From CAVEFW01 sp964579575 (GTDB taxonomy: Bacteria > Actinomycetota > Coriobacteriia > Coriobacteriales > Eggerthellaceae): 14,698 nt of DNA. The notes under the pieces were generated by a model. That model made no database searches. It was given only the letters and a program-made list of their open reading frames with translations, and was not told where the DNA came from. Positions within the stretch are counted from its first letter, which is position 1. Each line of letters begins with the position of its first letter. Below are positions 8,001-13,588 of the stretch, piece after piece. A program made the translations under genes and the position numbers. The DNA is taken from NCBI GenBank assembly GCA_964579575.1, contig CAZOGL010000039.1, positions 1 through 14,698 of the forward strand, read 5' to 3'.

Positions 8001-8851
8001 GTCGTGCCGACGTTTTGGATGATGCCACCGACGCCTATCTGGTTGAACATGCCTTGATAGCCACCGAAGTTGTTCTGCAACAACGTGTTGCTCATGCCGT
8101 CGTCGTACAGGTTTGAGACGGTATGGCCTTGTCCGTCGAAGAGACCCTTCCATTGGACGGCGTCGAAGGAGCCGCTGATAGAGGCGTCTTGACCACCGGC
8201 GGCAGCGTAATATACGTTGCAGTCGCAGATGGGCTTCCACCAATCGCAGGTAGAGTTCGCCTCACTTGTGCCGCCATTGATATCAATGTCGACATCGAGA
8301 TAGACGGTCTTGCCCTCGAAGGTGTCGACGTAAATCGGATTGCCTGCGGCGTCAACCGCATTAGAAGCGACGTTGGTCAAGGTGTAGTTGTTTGCGTCAT
8401 CCTTGGGAAGATTTTCCTCAAGCGTGCCACGCAGGGGGCTCGTGATTGCCGAGAGGCCGATGAGTTGGGCAGCGGAGGTGATATGGAAGACCTTGCCGGT
8501 GGTGTTGTACCAAGAGATGTCGATGGTCTTGCCGTCCCATGTCGTCGCTGTGGAGTTGGTCACGTAGGTCAGACCGAAACCGGTGGTTGTCTCCGCAAAC
8601 TCGGAGGTCTCATCAGGAGTGGTTTCGACCAGAGAGGATGTCTGCTCTTCGGTCGTGGTCTGGTCGTTGGCGCTCTGTGCAACGGCAGCTTGCTCAACGG
8701 CGGATTGCTCAACAGCAGCGGTGGCTGCATCCTCGGAGATTTGCGTTTGTGCCCAAGCGAGTCCTGTGGCCGGGCACATGGATGTGACGAGAGTCGCCGA
8801 ACAGACTACGCTCCAAAGTCGCCGCGCATGATCGCGTCTTTGTTTGCTCAT
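5072..8851 (-). CDS. Secreted GLUG-repeat surface protein with Ig-like modules and a C-terminal dockerin
   Basis: The 1259-residue exported protein has a Sec signal peptide (1-34: basic start, hydrophobic core, likely cleavage after AWA). Next come a Gln/Ala/Thr-rich stalk (about 36-90) and a first GLUG-like beta region (about 105-450, with GLFDGQGHTVSNL at 236-248) ending near NDGYPILFCQ (478-487). Two tandem Ig-like or MBG-like modules follow (about 499-652, each with GTDY..(S/K)Y.NN). A second GLUG region (about 660-1110) carries C(G/Y)NTG(D/N)(I/M)-type turns near 918, 952, 986 and 1017 and CYNVG at 1056, ending in SGYPVLAWQ. A Pro-Glu linker leads to a type I dockerin (1181-1253) with two calcium loops: D1183/N1185/S1187/D1194 and N1232/N1234/D1236/D1243. 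No LPXTG anchor is present. AGGAAGGGA precedes the ATG. It is monocistronic. Adhesion or matrix assembly is an inference; no catalytic domain is seen. Confidence 0.88.
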   Translation of the reverse strand: MSKQRRDHARRLWSVVCSATLVTSMCPATGLAWAQTQISEDAATAAVEQSAVEQAAVAQSANDQTTTEEQTSSLVETTPDETSEFAETTTGFGLTYVTNSTATTWDGKTIDISWYNTTGKVFHITSAAQLIGLSAITSPLRGTLEENLPKDDANNYTLTNVASNAVDAAGNPIYVDTFEGKTVYLDVDIDINGGTSEANSTCDWWKPICDCNVYYAAAGGQDASISGSFDAVQWKGLFDGQGHTVSNLYDDGMSNTLLQNNFGGYQGMFNQIGVGGIIQNVGTTGYLKGRINGGICSQSAYSDEVINASMQDWPRIQNCWSSVTNVNNGSSSRMSGGIFGSKDASTVYCNIINCYSSSELSEGSSRAGIAGAANGVVAGCYFTGSVGTTGNTGAVVGTLYLRGSTCDGVTGSGVGAYVNNFALWGSTGDNDYSYRYVDVGGSNNKPVGSQDGLMNAAELKASASKLGDAYVEDNTNINDGYPILFCQAGLSTIDLSSATVSAIPDQQYSGKKITPDVTVTLNGKTLTYGTDYLVSYQNNITGDENTNGQAVVFGVGRYTGELAAVNFHIEATGLANTTISPISAQWRYPGDENSAVTPTLFVRDEDGNKLTEGTDYQVKYTNNDAAGTATATIVPAEGGMAEGSNSIEFTIVDASESLAGSGTEADPYQISSKYDLQLLSHKVMVQDANYIGANYLVTADIDARKAGRTANDPEVSPIGFRGYLLHDPSTGEATTSELNLPFNGVFDGGNHTIKINMSSASFSTLDIKDSKSTDPYVSTYLGLFGAVGNADKETYTTKTTIKNLTVDGAVTVDAGCTGAAGVVAWSYYGTLAMENVINKASVTVEQDVNKLAYGTTIPYASIAGICYYATNATFDGCVNEGTIASASTQYTAGILGYAYNGMNSINELYPASVTFTNCGNTGNISSSATSSAYGAGILAYNQGYCNVTITKCYNTGDISTAGVCAGIASGTASGKIGVGALTVDQCYNTGNMTNTSTGGAAGIVGATGNYTYTVTNCYNTGDITATTTASTNAFAGGIVGRAYFVTTGGTFTVSNCYNVGTLTGAYKGDLTGQVANSTTTAKRGKVILNGYGTSGTTYSFYATNSTAATEAQLIAAGNIVNSCNQVTTDKMKSAETLTALGENFKADGEGTSSINSGYPVLAWQNIDSTPEPTPEPLVGLKGDVNNSGALNIVDAQITYDLAAGNYEGDALSALLAKWGEGTTLVQIQNFANVNGDDALDAADARAIQYAIHNGGVFEV

Positions 8852-8944
8852 AAATCCCTTCCTTTCCTGACCAAAACGGGCCGTCCCACCAGCGGCGTCG
8901 TTTCAAATGTATAAATATCTTCAAGTGGGAATAATATTGCTCTC

Positions 8945-8950
8945 ATTATA
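8945..8950 (-). promoter_or_regulatory. -10 box upstream of the surface-protein gene
   Basis: A perfect TATAAT on the minus strand lies 93 nt before the start codon, inside an AT-rich island (about 8900-8975) amid GC-rich DNA. No good -35 box is present at 16-18 bp, so an activator or a weak -35 is possible. It predicts a leader of roughly 85 nt. Confidence 0.45.
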
Positions 8951-9011
8951 GCCGCTACAGAATAAATTATCGGCTTCGTTGGCAAGGGATTTGGGGCGTA
9001 AAAGCGCGGGG

Positions 9012-9170
9012 GGATGAGCGTGAGCGGGGGACGGGCGCCATGGAGGACGGGCGCGCGGGACGCAGGAAGAGCGCGCGGGATGGGTGCGCAGGAGGACGGG
9101 CGCCATGGAGAACGGGCGCGCGGGGGGCGAGCCGGGCGTGGAGGACGGGCGCGCGGGATGGGCCGATTAC
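9012..9170. repeat. GC-rich minisatellite-like repeat in the 9 kb intergenic region
   Basis: The ten-base core ggacgggcgc recurs at 9030, 9046, 9094 and 9143, with a one-mismatch copy at 9110. The spacings are 16, 48, 16 and 33 bp. Intervening pieces (gccatggag and gcgcgggatggg) also recur. Open frames across it are compositional and have no ribosome-binding sites. Confidence 0.7.
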
Positions 9171-9243
9171 GACTAAGTCCATATACGCACTATTTAGCCT
9201 ATGCCCCTATCATCACAGGGAGCTTTTGGCTTATGCTGAATAC

Positions 9244-9282
9244 AAAAACAGAGGGCTCCCAACGATTGAACCCTCTGTTTTT
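9244..9282. terminator. Bidirectional terminator hairpin
   Basis: A perfect 12-bp stem, aaaaacagaggg / ccctctgttttt, has a 15-base loop; the A and T runs make it functional in both directions. On the minus strand it is a backup behind the 9321-9349 terminator. On the plus strand no gene needs it, which raises the possibility of a small RNA ending here. Confidence 0.75.
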
Positions 9283-9320
9283 GCCTGGTTACAGGTGATA
9301 TGTGGTAGCAGATGGTATAC

Positions 9321-9349
9321 AAAAAGAGAGGCTCCATAAGGAGCCTCTC
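9321..9349 (-). terminator. Terminator of the 84-residue protein gene
   Basis: A perfect 10-bp stem (gagaggctcc / ggagcctctc) has a four-base loop and, reading leftwards, an immediate TTTTT tract. It begins 25 nt after the stop codon of the leftward gene ending at 9374. Confidence 0.85.
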
Positions 9350-9373
9350 AAGTTAATCCTTTGGACTAACGAT

Positions 9374-9628
9374 CTACCACTGCGGAGCCTGCTTGGTGTA
9401 GGCATCGAGCTGGTGGACGTGAGCGTTGCGGCAACCCTCAGCAACACGGATGATGCCGACGCAATCCTCGTTCCAGAACTGCTGATGGCAAATCATGCAC
9501 TCGACGTAGTAGCCCTCTTCCTCGTCGCCCTCGACCTTGCCCTGGTCGTAGTACCACTTGATGGTGCCGTAGAAATCGCCCTGCTCAGCAGCGTCGATCA
9601 TGTCCTTGACTTCGTCAAAAGTAGCCAT
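9374..9628 (-). CDS. Small acidic Cys/His-rich hypothetical protein
   Basis: An 84-residue soluble protein I cannot assign to a family. The N-terminal half is acidic and probably helical (residues 1-38, DEVKDMIDAAEQGDFYGTIKWYYDQ region). The second half holds C44 and C47 as CMIC, H48, C56, C66, H70 and H72, a spacing suitable for binding a metal ion. No signal peptide or membrane segment is seen. The gene looks real: AGGAGGT sits six to seven bases before the ATG, it has its own strong terminator, and it is flanked by long intergenic DNA on both sides, so it is a single-gene unit. A small metal-binding protein or an accessory of a redox enzyme is possible, but nothing here proves it. The nearest neighbour is the Ldh_2-type oxidoreductase, about 290 nt upstream on the same strand. 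Confidence 0.8.
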   Translation of the reverse strand: MATFDEVKDMIDAAEQGDFYGTIKWYYDQGKVEGDEEEGYYVECMICHQQFWNEDCVGIIRVAEGCRNAHVHQLDAYTKQAPQW

Positions 9629-9676
9629 TGTTAACCTCCTGGTCAGTTTCTCCTTGGTCTTTCCAAGTGCCTATAG

Positions 9677-9707
9677 AATACCCCGTCTATACGGGGAGAT
9701 AGGTATT
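9677..9707. repeat. Inverted repeat in the leader of the 84-residue protein gene
   Basis: The core ccccgt-ctat-acgggg (9681-9696) is a perfect 6-bp stem. It sits within a second, nested pair aatacc (9677-9682) / ggtatt (9702-9707). It lies about 50-80 nt upstream of the start codon, downstream of a minus-strand TTGACA at 9742-9747 whose -10 partner is poor. An operator or leader structure is possible. Confidence 0.5.
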
Positions 9708-9792
9708 GATGGGGTTATTTTGAACACCGTGTCTTATTTTTTGTCAAGGACAATCCGCCTGGAGCAATTTAAGATGCGCCGCCTTCTCGCCT

Positions 9793-9877
9793 CGCGTCGA
9801 CGTCCGCTGCCCAAGACTCGTTGCCCAAGGCGCGTCGCCTTGCGCAGGGCGCGTCGATGCCCGCTGTCCAAGACTCG
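9793..9877. repeat. 57-bp-period degenerate repeat downstream of the Ldh_2 gene
   Basis: cgcgtcga...ccgctg(c/t)ccaagactcg occurs at 9793-9820 and again at 9850-9877, with a few mismatches. The flanking motif cttctcgcc also occurs on both sides (9783-9791 and 9898-9906). The period is 57 bp, or 19 codons. The block fills the space between the small gene's promoter area and the Ldh_2 stop codon, and no terminator for Ldh_2 is visible in it. Confidence 0.65.
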
Positions 9878-9915
9878 TCACCCACAGCCACAGCGGCCTT
9901 CTCGCCACACGCAAC

Positions 9916-11031
9916 CTATTCGAAGGGGAACGTGTAGTCGAGGCCAAGCTCGTCGCGGACGGCAAGAAGCTCGGCTTGCACGCTCTCGCTGACGGGCACG
10001 CCGCGATCCTTGCGATACTCGCGGAACTCCCATTCCTTCTCACCGGCGGTGTAGATGCGATCGCACCCTGGCGCCTTCTCGGAGGCGCGGAGCTCGCGGC
10101 AAATTTCGCCTGCGGATGTCTTGAAGGTATCGAGGCCCATGAAGAACTCGGGATTGATGACGAAGAAGAAGTGACCGAGGCGATACATCTTGTTGGATCC
10201 GTCGGGGTTTTTGCCGGACAACTCCTTCATGTGGGGGCCGCCGCAAAGGGCGGACGAGAGGATCTCGACAATGGTGGTGAAGCCGTAGCCCTTGTAACCA
10301 CCGGTAGCTTCGCCGAGACCCCCCAAGGAGACCAGGGCGCAATTGCCGGCGCGCATCTCGCGAAGAATCTCGCCGGATTCGGTCATCGTGCCGCCGTCCT
10401 TGGTGACGACCAAGCCTGCAGGCGTGGGCTTGCCACCACGCTCGTAGTACTCGATCTTGCCGTTTTGGATGGTGGAGGTTGCGCAATCGAAGTTGAAGGG
10501 GAAGGGCTCGTCGGTGGGCATGGTAAAGGTGAAGGGGTTGGTGCCCATCATGGGCTCGACGCCGAAGGTCGGGGCCACGGAGGGACGGGCGTTGGTGCCG
10601 GTGATGCCGATCATGCCGGCCTTTTCCGCCATTTGGGACCAATAGCCTGCGATGCCGTAGTGGGTGGAGTTCATGATCGCGCCGCCGGCCATGCCGTACT
10701 TGGAAGCCTTCTCGATAAGCATCTCCATCATCCTATAGGAGGCGACCATGCCCATGCCGTTGTTCGCGTCGATGACCACCGTGGTGGGCGTGTCCTTGAC
10801 CACGTCGATCTTGGTCACCGGCAACAAGGTGCCGTTCTTGATGCGGTCGAGGTAGATGGGCTTGAAACGGTTGCACCCATGGGATTCGATGCCTTGGCGG
10901 TCCGCCTCTAACAAGACGTCTGCGCAAATCTTTGCGTCCTCGCGGGGGACTCCATAGCCGACAAATGCGTCGACCATGAAATTGTTGATGAGGTCCCAGG
11001 GTACATAGGGGCGAGTCTCTTCGATTTCCAT
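9916..11031 (-). CDS. Ldh_2-family (malate/L-lactate-type) NAD(P)-dependent dehydrogenase
   Basis: A cytosolic oxidoreductase of the malate / L-lactate / ureidoglycolate dehydrogenase family (COG2055, unrelated to classical Rossmann LDH). Members interconvert 2-hydroxy acids and 2-keto acids; the substrate here cannot be fixed. The 371 residues span the whole family. Conserved points are ESHGCNRF (49-56, with H51), NSTHYGIAGYW (121-131, with H124), GITGTNARPSVAP (142-154), GTNPFTF (163-169), FDCATS (181-186) and GGYKGYGF (244-251). The start at 11031 is preferred because GAAAGG lies six bases upstream; in-frame ATGs at 11037 and 11055 have poorer sites. It appears monocistronic: a 294-nt gap separates it from the upstream SPFH gene, and that gap carries a TATAAT box plus three 12-bp repeats. 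Family confidence is high; substrate is open. Confidence 0.92.
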   Translation of the reverse strand: MEIEETRPYVPWDLINNFMVDAFVGYGVPREDAKICADVLLEADRQGIESHGCNRFKPIYLDRIKNGTLLPVTKIDVVKDTPTTVVIDANNGMGMVASYRMMEMLIEKASKYGMAGGAIMNSTHYGIAGYWSQMAEKAGMIGITGTNARPSVAPTFGVEPMMGTNPFTFTMPTDEPFPFNFDCATSTIQNGKIEYYERGGKPTPAGLVVTKDGGTMTESGEILREMRAGNCALVSLGGLGEATGGYKGYGFTTIVEILSSALCGGPHMKELSGKNPDGSNKMYRLGHFFFVINPEFFMGLDTFKTSAGEICRELRASEKAPGCDRIYTAGEKEWEFREYRKDRGVPVSESVQAELLAVRDELGLDYTFPFE

Positions 11032-11125
11032 CGTCATCCTTTCGTTTTCTCGCATTGTTGCGAAGGCCTAAATAGGAACAATCCGGAAAAATCATCGACG
11101 TAGGCGCGATTGCGTCCACGCTTTC

Positions 11126-11161
11126 ATATGTGGTCAAATATGTGATCAAATATGCGGTCAA
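11126..11161. promoter_or_regulatory. Three perfectly contiguous 12-bp direct repeats (operator-like iterons)
   Basis: atatgtggtcaa, atatgtgatcaa and atatgcggtcaa follow one another without gaps (11126-11137, 11138-11149, 11150-11161), fitting ATATGYGRTCAA. On the minus strand the block starts three to four bases after the TATAAT box, so it covers the expected transcription start of the Ldh_2 gene. A 12-bp pitch, about one helical turn, suits cooperative binding of a regulator along one face of the DNA. Confidence 0.75.
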
Positions 11162-11164
11162 GAG

Positions 11165-11170
11165 ATTATA
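11165..11170 (-). promoter_or_regulatory. -10 box of the Ldh_2 gene promoter
   Basis: A perfect TATAAT on the minus strand lies 134 nt before the chosen start. The best -35 candidate at 17 bp is GTATTA, a poor match, which suggests activator dependence. The remaining 11171-11313 is AT-rich relative to its neighbours and contains no gene or clear terminator that I can see. Confidence 0.5.
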
Positions 11171-11313
11171 CGGTCTGCACATCGGCCTAATACGAGAAAA
11201 ATGTAAAAACTCCGAAAGCCGAAAAATGTGATTGCATTCCGTAAACTCGCTCATAAAATGTGAGAAAAGAGAAGATATTCCCTAAGTTTTTGTGATTTCG
11301 GTTGATTTGCCCC

Positions 11314-11333
11314 TTCTACAACCTTCTACAACC
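11314..11333. repeat. 10-bp tandem duplication spanning the SPFH stop codon
   Basis: ttctacaacc occurs twice back to back (11314-11323 and 11324-11333). The right copy contains the TAG stop and the last codon of the leftward SPFH/SHOCT gene; the left copy reproduces the same codon and stop just downstream. Confidence 0.8.
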
Positions 11334-12465
11334 CCATAATCTCGCGTTTCTTGGCGTCGAATTCCTCTTGGGTGAGAATTCCGGCATCGACGAGCTCTTT
11401 GAGCTTCTTTAAGGTCTCGATTTGGTTGTCGAAATCGGTGGTTTGCTTGGGGGATGCGGTGGCATCGAGGCCTTGTGCCATGTTCATTCCGAAGATCATC
11501 CCTGCCGCGCCATCGCCAAAGCCGTTGTCTTGGATGCCTTGCGCAATCTTTTGCTGGGCAGCCATGTTCGATGCCCGCTGGGAGATGTCCTCGTATGCCG
11601 CGACCTCCATGCGCTGGGAGGAGTAGGTCCGTACAAGCTCCCGGGAATCGTCGGAAAACTCGATACTCTCGATGCCGATTTTGGCAAGGCGCAGGCCAAA
11701 TCGTTGCTCCCAGGTACCGACGTTCTCCTCGTCGGATGAGACGGCACGTGCAATATTGGCAGCTTGTCCAGGGAGTTGGGCGATTCGATATTCCGTCGAC
11801 AAAACGTTGAGAGCGACAGAGAACGATTGGATGAACTCGCCGATGAGTTGTTGGCGCGCGGCTGGTTCGTCAAACGAGTAGTTCATGATGTTCGCGGGCA
11901 CGAAATTCCGCACGAAACGCTCTGGGTCGACCACTTGCACTGACAAGGTGCCATACGCAAAGATTTCGAGGTCACATTTGTAGAAAAGATCGTGGTAGAC
12001 CTGTGGTCCGCGCGTGCCGAACTTGATGCCGCGAATCTCGCGAAGGTTCACAAACGCGATGCGCGTCTCGGTTTTCGAGATGCCGCCGTATTTCGTACGA
12101 TCCATCGCCTGGTCGACCACGGTATCCATGACGTGGTCGAAAATACCCTTGCTCTCGGGGCGGTTTGAGAAAATCGATTCCTCACCGTTGTTGTACTCGT
12201 ACTCACCCGGTTCCGTGATGACCGTCTCTATACCAGCTTGCTTGAAGATGAATGCCGCGGTGTTTTCCGGAACGAGGATCTTCGAGCCGTTGGAGATGAC
12301 GCCGTCGGAATGCTTCGTGTTGGCGCCACGGCCGTTGTTCGTCTCTTTGTAGATCCCGGGCACGACAACGGCGTGCTCGTCGAAGGGCCCGGCAACGATG
12401 ATGTCGCGCCACTGGTCTGAAAGTGTTCCGCTGGTCGCATTTGCGAACGCGTTGATGATACCCAT
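11326..12465 (-). CDS. SPFH/band-7 protein with C-terminal SHOCT domain
   Basis: A 379-residue paralogue of the protein encoded at 2080-3468. It shares the N-terminal block MGIINAFANA...LSDQWRD (1-21), an SPFH core (about 55-290) with the same order of elements (FIFKQAG, FVNLREIRGIKFGT near 138-151, PGQA, TWEQRFGLRLAKIGIESI near 250-270), and an Ala/Gly/Met-rich stretch (about 300-335). Instead of zinc ribbons it ends in a SHOCT domain (about 349-379, QIETLKKLKELVDAGILTQE...), a short helical module that often mediates oligomerisation or membrane-partner contact. AGGGGGA precedes the ATG. The gene lies only 10 nt after a small zinc-ribbon gene, so the two are almost surely co-translated and the partner may supply the missing ribbon. 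No terminator was found. Membrane-associated scaffold or stress role is inferred from relatives. Confidence 0.9.
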   Translation of the reverse strand: MGIINAFANATSGTLSDQWRDIIVAGPFDEHAVVVPGIYKETNNGRGANTKHSDGVISNGSKILVPENTAAFIFKQAGIETVITEPGEYEYNNGEESIFSNRPESKGIFDHVMDTVVDQAMDRTKYGGISKTETRIAFVNLREIRGIKFGTRGPQVYHDLFYKCDLEIFAYGTLSVQVVDPERFVRNFVPANIMNYSFDEPAARQQLIGEFIQSFSVALNVLSTEYRIAQLPGQAANIARAVSSDEENVGTWEQRFGLRLAKIGIESIEFSDDSRELVRTYSSQRMEVAAYEDISQRASNMAAQQKIAQGIQDNGFGDGAAGMIFGMNMAQGLDATASPKQTTDFDNQIETLKKLKELVDAGILTQEEFDAKKREIMGL

Positions 12466-12475
12466 GTTTGTCCCC

Positions 12476-12745
12476 CTAGCTGATGGTTTGTTCCGTGTCG
12501 CAATAGGGGCATTGGTAGCTATCTCCTATGCGGCCAGACATGGGGGCATGACAACCGATGCATTTCGTGGTGGTGTTTACTGGTTCGGTTGGGGAAGAGG
12601 TCCTGTCTCCGCGTGCTGCCGAGGCTTGGGCAAGGCGATTTGTCGTTTTCTCGACCGCGCCGTTGATTGCGTCGGCGACCTTGTCGGATGTGATTACGGC
12701 GGCGCCAACAGCCACGCCGGCTTTGATGAGGTTGCCTAGTACCAT
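12476..12745 (-). CDS. Small zinc-ribbon protein, probable SPFH partner
   Basis: The 89-residue protein has a Gly/Ala/Val-rich N-terminus (MVLGNLIKAGVAVGAAVIT, 1-19), which could be a short amphipathic or membrane-touching helix. A charged helical segment (20-50), a Ser/Thr linker and a C-terminal zinc ribbon follow, with CIGC (C62, C65) and CPYC (C79, C82). The start at 12745 is chosen because GAGAGGGG lies six bases upstream. The frame remains open to 12883, but that extension translates a DNA repeat of His/Pro/Thr composition without a ribosome-binding site. The 10-nt gap to the SPFH/SHOCT gene implies an operon. The same two parts, SPFH core and zinc ribbon, are fused in the paralogue at 2080-3468, which supports physical partnership. 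Biochemical role unknown. Confidence 0.85.
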   Translation of the reverse strand: MVLGNLIKAGVAVGAAVITSDKVADAINGAVEKTTNRLAQASAARGDRTSSPTEPVNTTTKCIGCHAPMSGRIGDSYQCPYCDTEQTIS

Positions 12746-12775
12746 GTCTGCCCCTCTCCGTTGGGTCGAAAATAG

Positions 12776-12886
12776 GGGGTGGATCTGATGCGGCGCTGCC
12801 GGGCGCGGCGTTGTCTGACGTGACGCTACCTGGTGCGGCGCTGTCGGATGCGGCGTTGCCTTGCGCGGTGCTGTCGGATCCACCCC
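12776..12886. repeat. GC-rich repeat block bounded by perfect 10-bp inverted repeats
   Basis: ggggtggatc (12776-12785) and gatccacccc (12877-12886) are exact inverted copies. They enclose about 91 bp made of diverged units resembling gcggcgctgtcggat, which recur several times. The block lies between the membrane-protein gene and the zinc-ribbon gene of the leftward cluster. No open frame here has a convincing start. Confidence 0.7.
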
Positions 12887-12901
12887 GTTGTGGATTTGAA
12901 A

Positions 12902-12957
12902 TCTAGCTTGTCGAGCTGCCTTAGCTTGCTCTAGCCCACTCTAGCTTGCTGAGCTGC
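12902..12957. repeat. 18-bp duplication of the membrane-protein gene 3' end, stop codon included
   Basis: tctagcttg(tc/ct)gagctgc is present at 12940-12957, covering the last codons and TAG of the leftward gene. It is present again at 12902-12919, wholly downstream, 38 bp away with two mismatches. A third partial copy (ttagcttgct) lies between them. Confidence 0.75.
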
Positions 12958-13588
12958 TCGTGTTGGCGGATGAGGTGTTCGCGGCGGAAGACGAGGCGTT
13001 CGTGGTGGCCGCAGAAGCATTTGTTGTGTTCGCTGATGCATTTGTGTTCGCAGTCTTCTCGGGATAGGAATGGTACGCAATCACGACCTTGGCATTCTTG
13101 TCGAAATACGTGCCAGAAGTGAAGGAGGTGTTGCCGTCGATGGAGACCGATTCCACCTCACCCTCCTTGTGCAGAACGCCGGTTATGAGGTCACCCATGG
13201 GGCGTAACTCGACATTGGTGAAGCCGTCCTTTTCGAGAAGCGTTTTCACATCGTCGTAATACTCGTCCTCGAAAGAGGTTGATGACTTGGTGACCTTTGC
13301 CTTTGCGGGGTCGCTGCTGTTTGCAGCATCCTTCATCGCGGAGCTGGCGGAGCAGGAGCCGATCCCAACGATGACGGCGATTATGGCGACAATCACTATG
13401 CCAACGATGACCTTTGTGAAGGTTTTCACACGGGCGCGAGCGTTTAGGTACACCTGCTTGTCAGTTTCCCTTGTTGATTCGTCAACTGGTTTGACCACTG
13501 GTTTGACCACTGGTGAGGTCGTGCCGCTAAGGTCTGCGGCGTGCTCTTGTTTGGCGTCTTGGTTTTCTACCTTATTAACGGTTCCCAT
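12941..13588 (-). CDS. Single-pass membrane protein with PASTA-like outer domain
   Basis: A 215-residue protein with a polar cytoplasmic N-terminus (1-57, containing PVVKPVVKPVD) and one membrane helix (about 58-77, mostly Ile and Val). IGSC follows, with the cysteine at 79. A compact domain (about 106-173) runs from a helix (YYDDVKTLLEKDGFTNVELR) to strands ending in AKVVIAYHSYPEK and resembles PASTA-like beta-alpha-beta folds. The last 40 residues are Asn/Ser/Thr/Ala-only. An extracytoplasmic sensing or ligand-binding part is likely; IGSC resembles a lipobox but lies too far from the N-terminus for an ordinary lipoprotein. The start at 13588 has GGGAG seven bases upstream and overlaps the end of the XRE gene by 14 nt, implying translational coupling. 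The frame is open further upstream, but only as a shadow of the XRE gene. Function unknown. Confidence 0.8.
   Translation of the reverse strand: MGTVNKVENQDAKQEHAADLSGTTSPVVKPVVKPVDESTRETDKQVYLNARARVKTFTKVIVGIVIVAIIAVIVGIGSCSASSAMKDAANSSDPAKAKVTKSSTSFEDEYYDDVKTLLEKDGFTNVELRPMGDLITGVLHKEGEVESVSIDGNTSFTSGTYFDKNAKVVIAYHSYPEKTANTNASANTTNASAATTNASSSAANTSSANTSSSAS

Noticed and set aside
9012..9170. CRISPR-like array
   Set aside because: Units are ten-base cores with irregular spacing and no unique spacers or cas genes.
9014..9339. Plus-strand frames across the 9 kb repeat
   Set aside because: They translate the GC-rich minisatellite, read through a strong terminator and have no ribosome-binding site.
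12746..12883. N-terminal extension of the zinc-ribbon protein
   Set aside because: It consists of the His/Pro/Thr translation of a DNA repeat with no start signal; ATG 12745 has a good ribosome-binding site.
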